The position numbers were made by a program, and so were the translations under genes. Below the pieces are notes generated by a model, which did not search any database, was not told where the DNA came from, and was given only the letters and a program-made list of their open reading frames with translations. Shown here in pieces: positions 44,195 through 55,320 of a stretch of DNA of 64,000 bases (position 1 is its first letter; every line of letters starts with the position of its first letter). Origin of the DNA: Trochalopteron elliotii (lineage: Eukaryota; Chordata; Aves; Passeriformes; Leiothrichidae); the NCBI GenBank assembly GCA_024734555.1, contig JANPWX010000248.1, positions 814,828-878,827 of the forward strand. Direction: 5' to 3'.

Positions 44195-46784
44195 TTATCC
44201 TTTAAACGTATTCGCAGTGTACTTGGTTTACTTCATTGAGCATTTTTGAAAGCATTGCCTTTTGCTTTTCCTCTCAGCTCTGTTATCTGAATACATCTTA
44301 GGTAATTAATCAGCTCCCATTGATCTGAACATAAATTTCCAGATTTTTCAGACATTCATTACATGTGCTGAATAGAAGTGAGAGTGGCTGGATGAGAGAA
44401 TTCATACCTGACAAACAGCCCATCCAGATCTGAGCTGTTCCTTCTTCTTGTGCTCTTCTCATTGAGTAGCTCAGGGTGGGGAGGGGGGAGTGATGTTTTT
44501 CAGACAGCTGTGAGTGAGAAGCAAAAGCTCAGAATATAAATTCACTCTCTTAAGGGCTCTTCTTTCCAGTTCCTCTGGATCAGCAGCCATTTCTGAATTT
44601 GATACAACCAGGATTAGCTGGTCCTGAGAGCTGCTGTTTCATTGTGAGCCCACTTTCTGTTTAATACATCTGGATCCCAAAGCACAGCGTGGCCATGGGA
44701 AGCTGGACTGGGTGATCTCCAGCTCCTCTCTCCCTGCTTGCTCTGAGCACCAGTCACCTCCTCTCACCCTGAAACCCAGCCCAAGGCTCTTCATCTGTGC
44801 CTTGAGAACTGAGGGCAGGTAGTAAATGACAACTTTAGGTCCAAATTAAAGGACATAGGTAGAGAGGCAGGAAATCATGCCACAGCTTTGTCTCCATGGG
44901 TCCACTGCCACGGGGGAGGATGCTGCCAAGGAGAAAGACATGGATGTGGTTCACATTAACGTGAGGGGCTCAGTGACCACCTGGGTGAGCTCAAGGGCCC
45001 TGGCGTGGCTTTTTCATTGAGTTATATCAAGCTGCATAACATTATCCTCCTTGCCACTATATCCAGTACTCCTAGAGATGGAGGATTTCCTCAGAACTGG
45101 ATTGAAAAGCAGCCCCAGTCCTCACATGCCTGAACCAGCTGCTGCCACCTTTGCCCCAAGCACAATCACCCATCCCAACGACACTGAATTCAGAAAAGCC
45201 ACTCCTCTGTCACTGGAACTTCACAGAGCAGCTCCCAAGTAGTGAAGGCTTGTTAGGGGAACATTTCCTGCATATTTAAAGAGCTTTGAGCCCTATATGC
45301 ATGTACTTCATTGGGCTTCACTGCCAAAAGTGCAATTAATGGGTTTTGTGCTGCAGTGCAGGGCAGGAATAGCACTGCCTCCCTCTTTGTGCTCTGTGTG
45401 GTCTCCTGCTGCGAAGGAGGAAAGTCTTGGTAAGCAGAGTGAAAAAAAGTATGAATTGCACATCTTAGTGAGTGGCCATGAATGATGAAGGCTCTGGGCA
45501 GGGCATGGATCAGATAAACTCATCCTGCAACAATTCATCCTCATCTCCTTGGCAAATCACCGTGGAAGGTGTTTGTAGTGCAAAGAGTTCAGTTTGATCA
45601 AATCCTCCCTCTCTGGATATATGTATATGGTTGCTCATTAGTTCATCCCCACACTTTGGTTTCAACTGGGAGATTTTCAGGGTAAGTTACAAACCAGCTG
45701 GAAAGAAGAGTGTTGAAACTACATCTGAATTAAAACCTAATTACTTCTGCTAGGAAAACACAGTTCTGGGTCAAACAGAGCAGAGCAGTCCAGGATGGCC
45801 AGAACCATGTTTCAGAAGGATAATTTTTTCAATCTTTAGTTATTATTAACTGCACCTCTTATTTATCCTGTCTCTTGATCCTTTCTCCCGAAGCATGGAA
45901 TTTGCTCATGCAGTGCAACTGTCTATCAGAAATCACTGTTGCAAACTGATTTCCAGTTGTCAGGCCCAAAGATATTTTTATTTTAGTCAAATAGTCTGTT
46001 CCACTAATTCAGTCAGCTCACCCACAAGTTTAACAACTGCTCCAAAGAATGTGCATGTGAATATGATTTGCTGGTATTCCTGCTTTTTGAGATGGGCTAT
46101 GCCTGGTGTGTGCATGAGAATGATTTAATATTTAAAGGGACTGAAGAGGATTTGAAGAATCTTCATAGCTGAGGAAGTTTGTGAAAAATCTCCTTTCTGG
46201 TTTAAAATGGATTAGAAATATGGATTCTGTTTATTGCTGCAGACTCCGTTTTCTCAGTGCTCAAGGCAGCCTAGGGAAAATTTTTATTTCATCATGCAGT
46301 ATGGATCTAATCCTACAAGGTCTCAAATAACCAGGAAAAAGCCACTGGAAATAGCAGGATGGCTCCTGTGCATGGCAATAACATGGTTGTACAGGCATAG
46401 GGGTGCAGAGACTGGACTGATCAACACATAAAATCAAACCACAGCTTTGAGCTGGGGGGCCAGGACCTAAAGGCAACTTGTGTGTGGCTCTTGCCTTGTG
46501 CCCATCTCCAGCCCAGCCTCACACAGAGGAGCTGTTCCTGCCCTCTGCAGAGTGCCCAGAGAGCTGCTGTCCCTCTGCACAGGGCTGTGAGACACCACCC
46601 CAGCACTGTCACTGCACCATGGGTGTCCATCCATGTCCAGCACAGGCAAAGACATCTCTGCTGCTGCCTGTGCCCCTCTGGGCTCAGCACCCCTGGCTGC
46701 TCTGGGGCCCTGGGACAGCCACTGCTTCTGCTGTGCCATCAGGGGATGTCACCCTGCCCCTGTGCCCAGCCCTGGGGGCACCTC
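44195..46784. other. Unique non-coding DNA
   Basis: No gene or interspersed repeat is recognised. The part at 44200-44350 and the part at 45590-46140 are AT-rich and of high complexity. Confidence 0.4.
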
Positions 46785-46930
46785 TGGGTGCTGTGCCCAG
46801 CCCTGGATCCTCAGCACAGCAGGGACAGGAGCTCCTGGAGCTGAGGAAGGGCCTGGAGCAGCTCCGTGCCCAGGAGAGGCTGAGGGAGCTGGGGCTGCTC
46901 AGCCTGGAGAGGAGCCCCAGTGAGAGGGGC

Positions 46931-47046
46931 CCTCAGTGTCCCTGGGTGTCCCTCAGTGTCCCTGGGTGTCCCNNNNNNGTCCCCATGTCTGTCCCTGTGT
47001 GTCCCCATGTCTGTCCCCATGTCTGTCCCTGTCTGTCCCTGTGTGC
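46931..47046 (+). repeat. Minisatellite of GTCCC-type units with a gap
   Basis: Before the gap, a 20-base unit (CCTCAGTGTCCCTGGGTGTC) is repeated twice. After it, units of CCCATGTCTGT and CCCTGTCTGT repeat five to six times. The different units on either side suggest that intervening units are missing. Confidence 0.93.
46973..46978. other. Assembly gap, 6 N
   Basis: Six N inside the minisatellite. The size is probably arbitrary. Confidence 0.98.
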
Positions 47047-47345
47047 AGGGAGGGCAGAGCAGCCCCAGGCCCTGCTCCAGGCCCAGCAATGGCCCCAGAG
47101 CCACGGGCAGGGCCTGGGCCCAGCAATTCCCCTGCACAGGGACACAACTTGTGCCCTGGGCAGTGCCCAGCCCTGAGCAGAGCCCAGGGAGGCTGTGGGG
47201 TCTCCTCCCTGGGGATATTCCAGAGCCCTCAGGATTCAATCCTGTGCCCTGAGCTCTGGGATGGCCCTGCCTGAGCAGGGAGGTGGCACCAGATGTGACC
47301 CTGTGGTCCCTTCCAGCCTGACCCACCCTGGGATTCTGTGCTGAG

Positions 47346-49149
47346 GGTGGAAGGAGCTGATCATCATCATCCCTCTGCACCTCACTGGGGTCCCCTTGGC
47401 CATCCCTCAGGAAGTCCCTTTTTCTCTGGCTCATGCAGGCTCCTATTCCCTGGTCTCCATGTCCTCTAATCAGCTTAGCAAAAGCCCTCCACTGCATATG
47501 GTCAGATTGCAATTTTTGAATACTTGTAGCATGGGCAAATCAAACCCAATTTCCTGCAATATAAAGCCCTGCACTGCTCCCCAATGAGGGCTATTTTCCT
47601 GCCAAATTGCATCTTTCAAACCACAGCCAATTCAGCTGTAAAGCTGCCAAGAAAAAAAGGTCAGCAAGACTTAAAAAAAAAAAGAAGATATTTTCCTCTT
47701 AACTGTATTCAAAAGCAGATCTCCTAATTCTGCACAAACTTTCAAAACAAGGGAGAAATCACTGTGGGATAGGTGCTGATTATAAGCAATTTCAGCCCAA
47801 AGGACAACATTCTACAAGCTTATTAATAGGACCTGAAAATAGCAATTTCTAATGTGGCCAGTGCTGGAAACACTTTCCATCTACCTTGGTTCCTATGAAG
47901 ATCCACTCCAGTGAAGCCAGTGGAATTATGCAGATTTAGGGCCTTCCTTAATGGAGTTATCACTGCTGCTTGTACAATATTTTATATACATCAGTTTTAC
48001 TTGAAGGATTTGACCATGAGTATTTGCTTAGCCACAGACTTTATGAGATAAAAATGCAATAAATGGGACGATGGGAAAACCATCTGTCCATTTCTGTACA
48101 GGAGAAAAAGACTGGACTGGGAGGTGATTGGAACAAACAATAAAATATGTAGAAAGAGCAGAGTAATGGAAGATTTTAAGTGCCCAGGCAGAGAGTAGAG
48201 GGCATTAAGGAGAGAATGCTAGCTGGAAGCTTGTTTATGGAATTGGTATGAGATTGGATTTTAACTTAGTGTGTGGAGCAGCTGAAAAGGAAGAGAGCTA
48301 TGTGAGGTGTATTAAGTGCTGCACCACGTGGAAGGTGTTTGAAGACAAGCTGTACTCTGAGGAAAATGCTCTGCCAAACATCCATGTCCATCGTGGTAGC
48401 TCAGGATAAGGGAGGATTCTGAAGCAGGAAACTTGGAGAAGTTTCATTGTCTGCTGACAGGTGCTCAAACAGCCAGCACAGAAAGCCAACACTGAGTTCA
48501 GGGTCAGATGGAACAGTATGTAAAGTTTTATAATCCAAATCCTCTAACACCTGCAAACACCCAAATCAAACACATCTCATGGGTGTGAAAGCAACCCAAG
48601 GGCAATCAGGGGTCAGGGCAGGTGAGGGAAGAGCCTCTTCTCCTAGAGAAATTGTGAAGTTTATTGTTGGCTGAGGTGAGGGGCAAAAGGGACTTGTGAA
48701 AACACTGAAGGCAGCAACAGAAGCAGACAAGGTGATGGAGGAATCCATGTGGAAAGGGGTGAGACACAAGATCCATGCTGCTGCCTGGGATTTGCTGCTG
48801 CACAGGGAGGAATTTTCATGCAAGGATCACAAAATTCCCTCCCCACAACAGGAGTTCATTTTCCAAAGGAAGAAGCCTGGGGCAGTGGGATTAAAACATT
48901 AAAATGGTTCAGCACAGGGTGTGAGGAGGTCATTAGTGCTGTTTAAGGAAGACAAGGAGCCTGGATTGTTGAAGGACATTGCTGGATCCCAGGGCCAGTG
49001 GCCAGGGGGAAGGAAGAACCTCCAACTCTGGAGGAGGTTTTGGGGCAGTTCTCTCTATGTTGGCTGCTGTTTTGGTACTAACAGTGCACAGAGCTGATGG
49101 CTGCTGTCCTGAGCTCATTTATAGAAGGTCAGGGTGGTAAACACCAGGA
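47346..49149. other. Unique non-coding DNA
   Basis: No gene or interspersed repeat is recognised. The part at 47590-48080 is AT-rich and of high complexity. Confidence 0.4.
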
Positions 49150-49258
49150 GTAGATGTGGCACCTCAGGTCATGGGACAGTGGTGGGCATGGCAGTGCTGG
49201 TTAATGGTTGGATTCAATGACTTTGGAGGTCTTTTCCAGCCTAGATAATTCTGTGAAT
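49150..49258 (+). mobile_element. CR1 LINE 3' end, older subtype
   Basis: TAGATGTGGCACCTCAGGTC, then CATGGGACAGTGGTGGGCAT, ATGGTTGGATTCAATGACTT, CTTTTCCAGCCTAGATAATT and a terminal ATTCTGTGA. This is the 3' end also typical of chicken CR1 subfamilies and differs from the songbird-like copies elsewhere in the window. Confidence 0.9.
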
Positions 49259-50864
49259 AATTCCCCTATGTAGGAGGGTGTCTGACCTTATGGCAGAGAT
49301 TACAATCTTGTCTCAAGGCTGGAAAACAGGGACTTCTCCCAGGCACTGGTGGACTGAGGTTTGGAAAGTTTTCACGTGGGGCTGTCTCCCCCCAGCTCCT
49401 GCTGTTCTGGGCTGGGGAGGTGACAGCAGTGGGTTTACAGTGCTGAGGGACCTGGGCATGAACATCCAAGAACAGAGACCTCTGGCAGTGTGGCCCTCCA
49501 GGACCTTGCTTGATTTCCTGCCTTCCTTATTCCCTTTCTTAGCTCACAGATTTTGTTTGCTCTTTGACAGCTTCTGCACACCACACCAGGCAGATGTTCC
49601 TATCACATTTCACAGCAATGATGAGCTTTTATTGGGCAGTTACAGTCAATTTAGAACCCATAAATAGACATAAATAGTCCAGATTGTCCCTTCCAATTCC
49701 CATTACTTTGCCTTTTATCCAAACTCTTTCAGCCACCTCAGTGCCCCATCGTGGAACTTGTGGAATTTCCTACCCGAGCTTTCAAGGCTTGACCATTTCA
49801 TGTAGTTTCATATTTATCCTCAAATTTTCTTTTCACTGCTCATGCACTGAGATGAATGCTCAGGCATCCAGGCTATTAATAAATACACTTGATAACAATG
49901 GTCCTCGTGTGAGCCATTAAGACACTGCAGTATTAATAGCCTTTCCTTTTGGAGAAGGGCTATTTATTCTTCCCCTTTTCCTTTCTTCAGGCTGGAGCTG
50001 ATCGAATTGTTCATTGTGAGTAATCTCCTTGGAGAATATAGTTCTTATTTCTCTATGAAAATCATTCATTAATTCATCCTGTGAACTTTATGCTGAGATT
50101 CTCCCCCTTTTGCTTTCACTCTTTGCTCCTAATTACTCACTTGGTCTTGGCTCACCTCTGTGCTGTAGCACGGATGCTCCAACGTGTCTGGATGCTGAGA
50201 TGACTAAGCAAGGAATGACAGGCAGCCAGGAGCCAAAATTTTATTTCTTCTGTGATTAAATCAGCCTTTAGCAAAATTATAAAACTCGAGAGGCCCTTCA
50301 ACTTTCTTTGGATGGCCAAGATGTCTTTTTGTCACGAGAAGCCAACTTGATGACTCTGGAGGCAAATCCATGGGTGCTCTCAGCCTTCCCCATTTCCAAA
50401 CCACAGCAGCCAGGTCCCCCTTGGACACAGAAGCCTCTTGGGCAATTTCATTGTAATTGCACACACATTTTTGGGTGAGAGTCACCATTACACAAGAGTC
50501 CAGCAGTGTTGGGTGACAGTGACCTCAGAAACTAATTTCACCCTTTTTGCCCCCATTTCTTTGCACTCTTTTCACTTCCCACTGCTGGGCTGAACCAGGA
50601 GCACCTTGACACCTCTGAGCATTCAAGCCCAGAAGTCACAGCTCAGAAGTGAGCACATGTTTTTGTTCATTTCCTTGCTGCTCCACACCCACCCCTCCCA
50701 AATCCCACATTGACAATGCTGTTTGCCTGCTCCTTGGGAAAGCCCATCTGCTACTTCTCACATTATCTCTGCTGATTATTGAGCAGGTTTTATGGGAAGG
50801 GGCTGGATAAAATCTGTCCCCAGCACACAGATAGACCTGAGAGCTCCAGATCTACCGCAGTTCA
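49259..50864. other. Unique non-coding DNA
   Basis: No gene is recognised. Around 49985-50035 a TTTCTTCAG acceptor-like site and a GTGAGT donor-like site bracket about 25 bases, too short to be convincing. The part at 49930-50130 is T-rich and of high complexity. Confidence 0.4.
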
Positions 50865-51125
50865 TTTCTTTACCCATGTAACTCAGAGCACCAGTTGGTA
50901 AGAATTCCTTTGCAATCAATAAATTATAATTTCTCAAACTGCCAAAAAAAGCAAGGTTAAGAGCATCTTCTATTCACTGGCACTGATGCTGTCTGAGCCC
51001 TCACAAGGGAAATTACTAATAAAGAGATAACCTTAATTAATGGCAGAGTAAGCACTGGACTTACAGGCTCAAATTCCTGCAGCTTTTCAGCTCACATTCA
51101 TATAAATTATTATATGTCTTGGCAC
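50865..51125. promoter_or_regulatory. Candidate conserved regulatory element, AT-rich
   Basis: High-complexity block with GAAATTACTAATAAAG, CCTTAATTAATGG and ATAAATTATTATATG. The density of TAAT cores is well above that of the neighbours. This is an inference from composition only. Confidence 0.28.
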
Positions 51126-53227
51126 ATGGATGATGGTTTGGGATGATCAGCATCTTGAGTTAAGGAGCCTTCAGGCTCCCAAAGCTGACAATTTGGGCCA
51201 CAGCTCTCAGAAAAAACAATGGACATGGCAGTGTTGATTCAGCAACAACTGAGCTCAGCACTTGTGGCCCCAAATTATATTACAAGACGAGCCAGCACCT
51301 GTGGAAAAGAAAGGAAAATCTCCTAGAGATTCCCGTGGGAGGTAACCTAAACATTTATTAGCCAGCATCCTCCCATGTAGATTCACCAATCAAAGTCTGT
51401 CCCAACTAATTAGAAATGTGTATTGTCAAATTATTATTACTGTTGTAATTATTATTATTGTTAGGAATTTGATTAAAAGACAGCACCTCCAAAACTTACA
51501 ATTGAACCATAAACCAAAGGAAAATAAAGTAGAAGGTGCAGAAAGAGGAGGGAATACAACCAAACAGCCTGATTTTATTTGTTAATGTGGTAGATGGTGC
51601 TTTTAATGTACCCAGGATTCCCCTCTGGGTGTCTGAAAGGAAAGTCTTCAGGATGGGTTGCAGAATGATATTGAGGTGGTTTTGAGGATATTTCTGAAGA
51701 CAATTACATGAAACAGTGAGGTCAAGTTAATTGTGGTTCTCAATGTCTTCCTTTCTCTTGCCAGCTGAGGATGCTCTTACTAGGTTAGATGTGTCCAAAC
51801 TCTGCACCTCACAGAAAAATGAGATGGATCTCAGGCAAAACCATCCAAGGCAGAGAGCTGGGTGTGGGTGTGGAAGGAAAGGCTGGGCTGCTCTCAGTGG
51901 GCAAAGAATGGCCAAAGTGGGGATCCCCATGGATACCCTGGGGCAGGAGGCAGAGTCCTGACCAATGTAAGGAAAGAGGAGTTGAGGGGCCAGGAGAAAA
52001 ATCCCAACAAGGAAATGCAAGCAGGCAAGATCTGAAGGAGATAAACTTGTTCCACCCTGACAAGAGAGGGCTGTGATTCATCCAGAAGAATAAAGGTGGT
52101 GTGCTGCATCAGGAGAAGGAGGGCTTTTGGGTTGCTGAGTGGGTTTTTTTCTGATCAGAAATGTTTCCATCAAGATCCCCTTCTCATCAACCCCAGTCTC
52201 CAGCACAGCCATCCATAACTCTCAATCCCGGTCACCCTGGACCTCTCTGCACAAAAGGTTCTCATTCAGGCCAGAGAGTCATGTGAAAGACTTTTGAGAA
52301 TTTTGAGAGATTTAAAACGTGGAATCCACTTTTCTCTGGGCTTAAAAATCCCATTTTTTGTAATAAAAAGACTTTATGCAGTCCTTCTAACCTTGCACTT
52401 TCAGGGGCACCAAGTGTAGCTGGATCATTTTAGAATAAGAAAAGCAAAGACAAGAGTGAACAGGAGCTGACTTACTATTTAAAGAATTTAATTTTCGTTT
52501 TGAGGAAAAGTGTAAGTCTAAATTTGCTGTTATGTAACAAACTGCATTTAAAAGCAATTGCTTTTGAAAATACACTATTGAACTTTGAAATTACTGTGAT
52601 AATGCATCTTTAGTCTGTGAATGCTCCAGTCTGGGAGGAAGCACAACAGCAGCCTCTGATGAGGACATGAATTTGTTATGACAGGCTAATTTTACAAATC
52701 CAAGGCTGCTTTACGGCAGAATTATAAAGATATAGATTAAAAAAAAAAAACCCAAAAGCCCAAGAAGCAAGAAATGTATCATGTTGCTGGCTGAGAAAAT
52801 GTTCTCTCACAGGCAACTCCCACAGGTCAATCCAAGGTAGTACCCAGCCACCTTTGATAACTCAGGGAGCAAAATATTGTGAATATTGGGCATGTTTAGA
52901 CTGATTGGTGACTTCAGCTGTTTGATCTGTGTGTGTGTCTGGGAGTGCTGTGATAGGAACTGCCTCACGTAAACAGCCAGAGACACATCTTGGGGAAAAA
53001 GCAATGAGGAAAAACCAAATCAATCCAGCAGCCTTCCCCGCCCCCCAAATAAAACCTGAAACAATGGAAATCTTGCCTGGAACCTTTGTGCAAGCTGGCT
53101 GTGCCTGAGGGGAGCTGACATGGTGAGTCAACATCAGGCCCGTGTCAGTGGTCTCCTGGAAATAATCTCATTGCAGATATCCCCACTAATCCTCCACAGA
53201 AAGGGCAGGAAGGATCTTCTGGATGGG
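51126..53227. other. Unique non-coding DNA
   Basis: Contains an ATT-rich run at 51430-51462, a perfect palindrome at 52550-52565 and a poly-A run near 52739-52750. No gene or interspersed repeat is recognised. Confidence 0.4.
52550..52565. repeat. Perfect 16-base palindrome
   Basis: AAAAGCAATTGCTTTT, with an E-box-like CAATTG at its centre and no spacer. Confidence 0.95.
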
Positions 53228-53958
53228 TGTCTTAGTTTGGGAAGACAGGTATCTGCCAGGGAAGGCTGGAGTTTCCCTTGGAATGGAGAATGTAAACCAC
53301 CCCCCCCCTTCCAAATTATTATAATTTTTGCAATTAAAGGCTTTCCAGGCAAAAGATTTGAGAATAGGAATAACAGTTCTTTACTAGAAATATTAAGAAT
53401 ACAAATGTAGTGGTACAAACAACAAGCAAACAAAACAAACAAAAAATCCTAGAAACCCTGACAGAGTCAGAAATAGAAGCTGACCCCCTGTTGGTCAGGG
53501 TGTTGGAAGCAGTCCTAAGTAAACTCTCCTGGAGTGGCAGATGTGGTTCTGTTGGAGCAGAGATGGTCCTGTAGAAAAGGGTCCAGTGATGGTGAGATGG
53601 GTCTGGTCTTCCTCCAGGAATCCAGTGGGAAACCAGGATATCTGCTGTTCCTGGGTCTCAGTTTCTATCCAGGTAGGAAGGTTTGGGTCTCCCCACTGGG
53701 TGCAGCATCTCCCAGTGGGATGATGTGATGTGTCCTGTCAGTGCTGAGCCTCGATGGCCCATTAACAGAAGATATGCCCTGGAGGGTGGAAGGAGATAAA
53801 GAACACTGCCCCACCTGGTTTTAACAGCTGCCCATTACCAGAAGGCACCTGCCCCCTCCCCCCTGGAGTTACAAGAGATAAAGAAAAACATCTCCCCAGT
53901 TGCTTTCAACAGATGGAATAGAATACACTTTTTTTTTTTGGTTACATAACCCAAGACA
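53228..53958 (+). mobile_element. Solo LTR of an endogenous retrovirus with intact target-site duplication
   Basis: Starts TGTCTTAGTTTGGG at 53228 and ends CCCAAGACA at 53958, giving 731 bases with TG...CA termini. It is flanked by exact copies of ATGGG (53223-53227 and 53959-53963). The start, the AATTATTATAATTTTTGCA block and the AATAACAGTTCTTTACTAGAA block match the passerine LTR family I remember as TguLTR5-like. A 5-base duplication fits an ERVL-type element. There is no internal sequence, so the provirus recombined down to one LTR. The family name is from memory and should be treated as provisional. Confidence 0.87.
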
Positions 53959-54171
53959 ATGGGGCTGGCAGAGACGTCTGCTGGAGATGGAAGAAATCAG
54001 CAGGTGGAGAAGGGCATTTGGAACAGCAGGTTGGGGATTCAGGGAGAAGAGGGGATCCTGGAGAAAGGGGGAGTGGGGAGCTGGGTTGAGAGGTCTGTGC
54101 AGGAATGGAGGAGAAGCCTGGTGGCACAGCTGTGGAGTGTCCACACCTTAGCCAGAGTCATCAGCAAATAG
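53959..54171. other. Purine-rich unique DNA
   Basis: G/A-rich on the plus strand. No repeat or gene is recognised. Confidence 0.4.
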
Positions 54172-54500
54172 GAACAGCCTTCCAGCACCTGAAGGGAACC
54201 GACAGGAAGGCTGGAGAGGGACTTTTTGCAAGGGAAAGCAGTGATGGGACAAGACAGAATGGTTTGAGGTGAAAGAGGGTAGATTCACCTTGGATATTGG
54301 GAAGAAATCCTTCCCTGTGAGGGTGGGGAGGCCCTGGCACAGGGTGTCCAGAGAAGCTGTGGCTGCTCCTGAATCCTTGGAAGTGTCCAAAGCCAGGTTG
54401 GATGGGGTTGGAGCAGCCTGGGACAGTGGAAGGTGTCCCTGCCCATGGCAGGGGGTGGAATGGGATGAGCTTTGAAGTCCCTTTCATTCTAGGTCACTAT
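54172..54500 (+). mobile_element. CR1 LINE 3' part
   Basis: From ACAGCCTTCCAGCACCTGAA through GGCTGGAGAGGGACTTTTTG, GGATATTGGGAAGAAATCCT and GTCCAGAGAAGCTGTGGCTG to GTCCCTGCCCATGGCAGGGG and CCCTTTCATTCTAGGTCACT. It retains more of the upstream segment than the copy at 23350, and its 3' terminus is mutated. Confidence 0.94.
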
Positions 54501-55297
54501 GAACTGTGGGGAAGCACATGGGAGAGAGGAAAAATTGTGTGGTGGGGCTATTCTGGGATGCTGCTTGCTCCTGTGAAGCTCTTGTGACCAAGGACTCACT
54601 AAAACACCTCCTGCAATGTTTGAGGAAAAGGCAAACAGAGCGTTGGGGCTCAGGAAATCCCCTATGGACAGATGCCAAGATGCACTCAAGCCTTTGCCAC
54701 TGATTTTGAGTGGTGCTGTATCAGCCAGTGGCCAAAGGAGCCTGGTTTGTGCTCCTGACAAACCCCGTGAGGCTCCAACACTCTGCCCAGGGAGCTCCCC
54801 CAGCAGCTCACATCTCAGTGTCACTGTGTAAATCTCTGCAGCCTGTCACTGATGGAAGGGTCGATGTGACAGGTGTCACCCATAAATCCCCTTTAAATAC
54901 ATCTATTACCACACACTGTATCACTCACAGTCACCCATGAAATGTCTCTTTGGAGTCAGGCATCAGACAGGGATGATTTAGGACCATTTCACTGGTGCAA
55001 TGGGATTAGCTGGATCTTGCAGCTGTTAGGATGTCATGGCCAGCACTGGCCTCAGAAGGGATGAGGGAGAGCAGGCAGAGACAGCTCCACCAGCAGCTTT
55101 CCAGCAGCCTTTTCCACACAGCCTGGAGCTGCTTCAAACTCAGGCTTTAAAACTGACTGCAGAGACTTCAAAACCCACTTCCTGTGGAGTGTGCATGCAA
55201 AAGTCCTGCAGGTGTCTTAAGTTTTAGAGCCATTGACACCTTTCTCTGGCTTTTTGCCATCATTTCCACCTTGGCAAGTGGAGTTCACATAACTTTA

Positions 55298-55320
55298 CAC
55301 ACACACACACATGTACACAC
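55298..55320 (+). repeat. (CA)n microsatellite
   Basis: Two short CA runs separated by ATGT. Confidence 0.9.

Larger units (their letters stand above)
46785..47345 (+). mobile_element. CR1 LINE of a different subtype, carrying an internal minisatellite
   Basis: The upstream part (CTGTGCCCAGCCCTGGATCC, GCTGAGGGAGCTGGGGCTGC, CAGCCTGGAGAGGAGCCCC) is the CR1 ORF2-end region. The downstream part (CAGCAATTCCCCTGCACAGG, GGGGATATTCCAGAGCCCTC, CTGCCTGAGCAGGGAGGTGG, GGTCCCTTCCAGCCTGACCC) is a CR1 3' end distinct from the commoner type and ends CTGGGATTCTGTG. Between them lies a tandem repeat of GTCCC units with a small sequencing gap. The copy is otherwise continuous. Confidence 0.88.

Noticed and set aside
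44474..44492. G-rich run that might form a quadruplex
   Set aside because: Only three separable G-runs, and no fourth run is within usual loop distance.
44660..44740. Weak resemblance to a CR1 3' end (GCTGGACTGGGTGATCTCCAG-like)
   Set aside because: Only one short block matches, and the neighbouring CR1 blocks are absent.
49985..50035. Possible 25-base micro-exon between TTTCTTCAG and GTGAGT
   Set aside because: Too short and without supporting context; such pairs are expected by chance in T-rich DNA.
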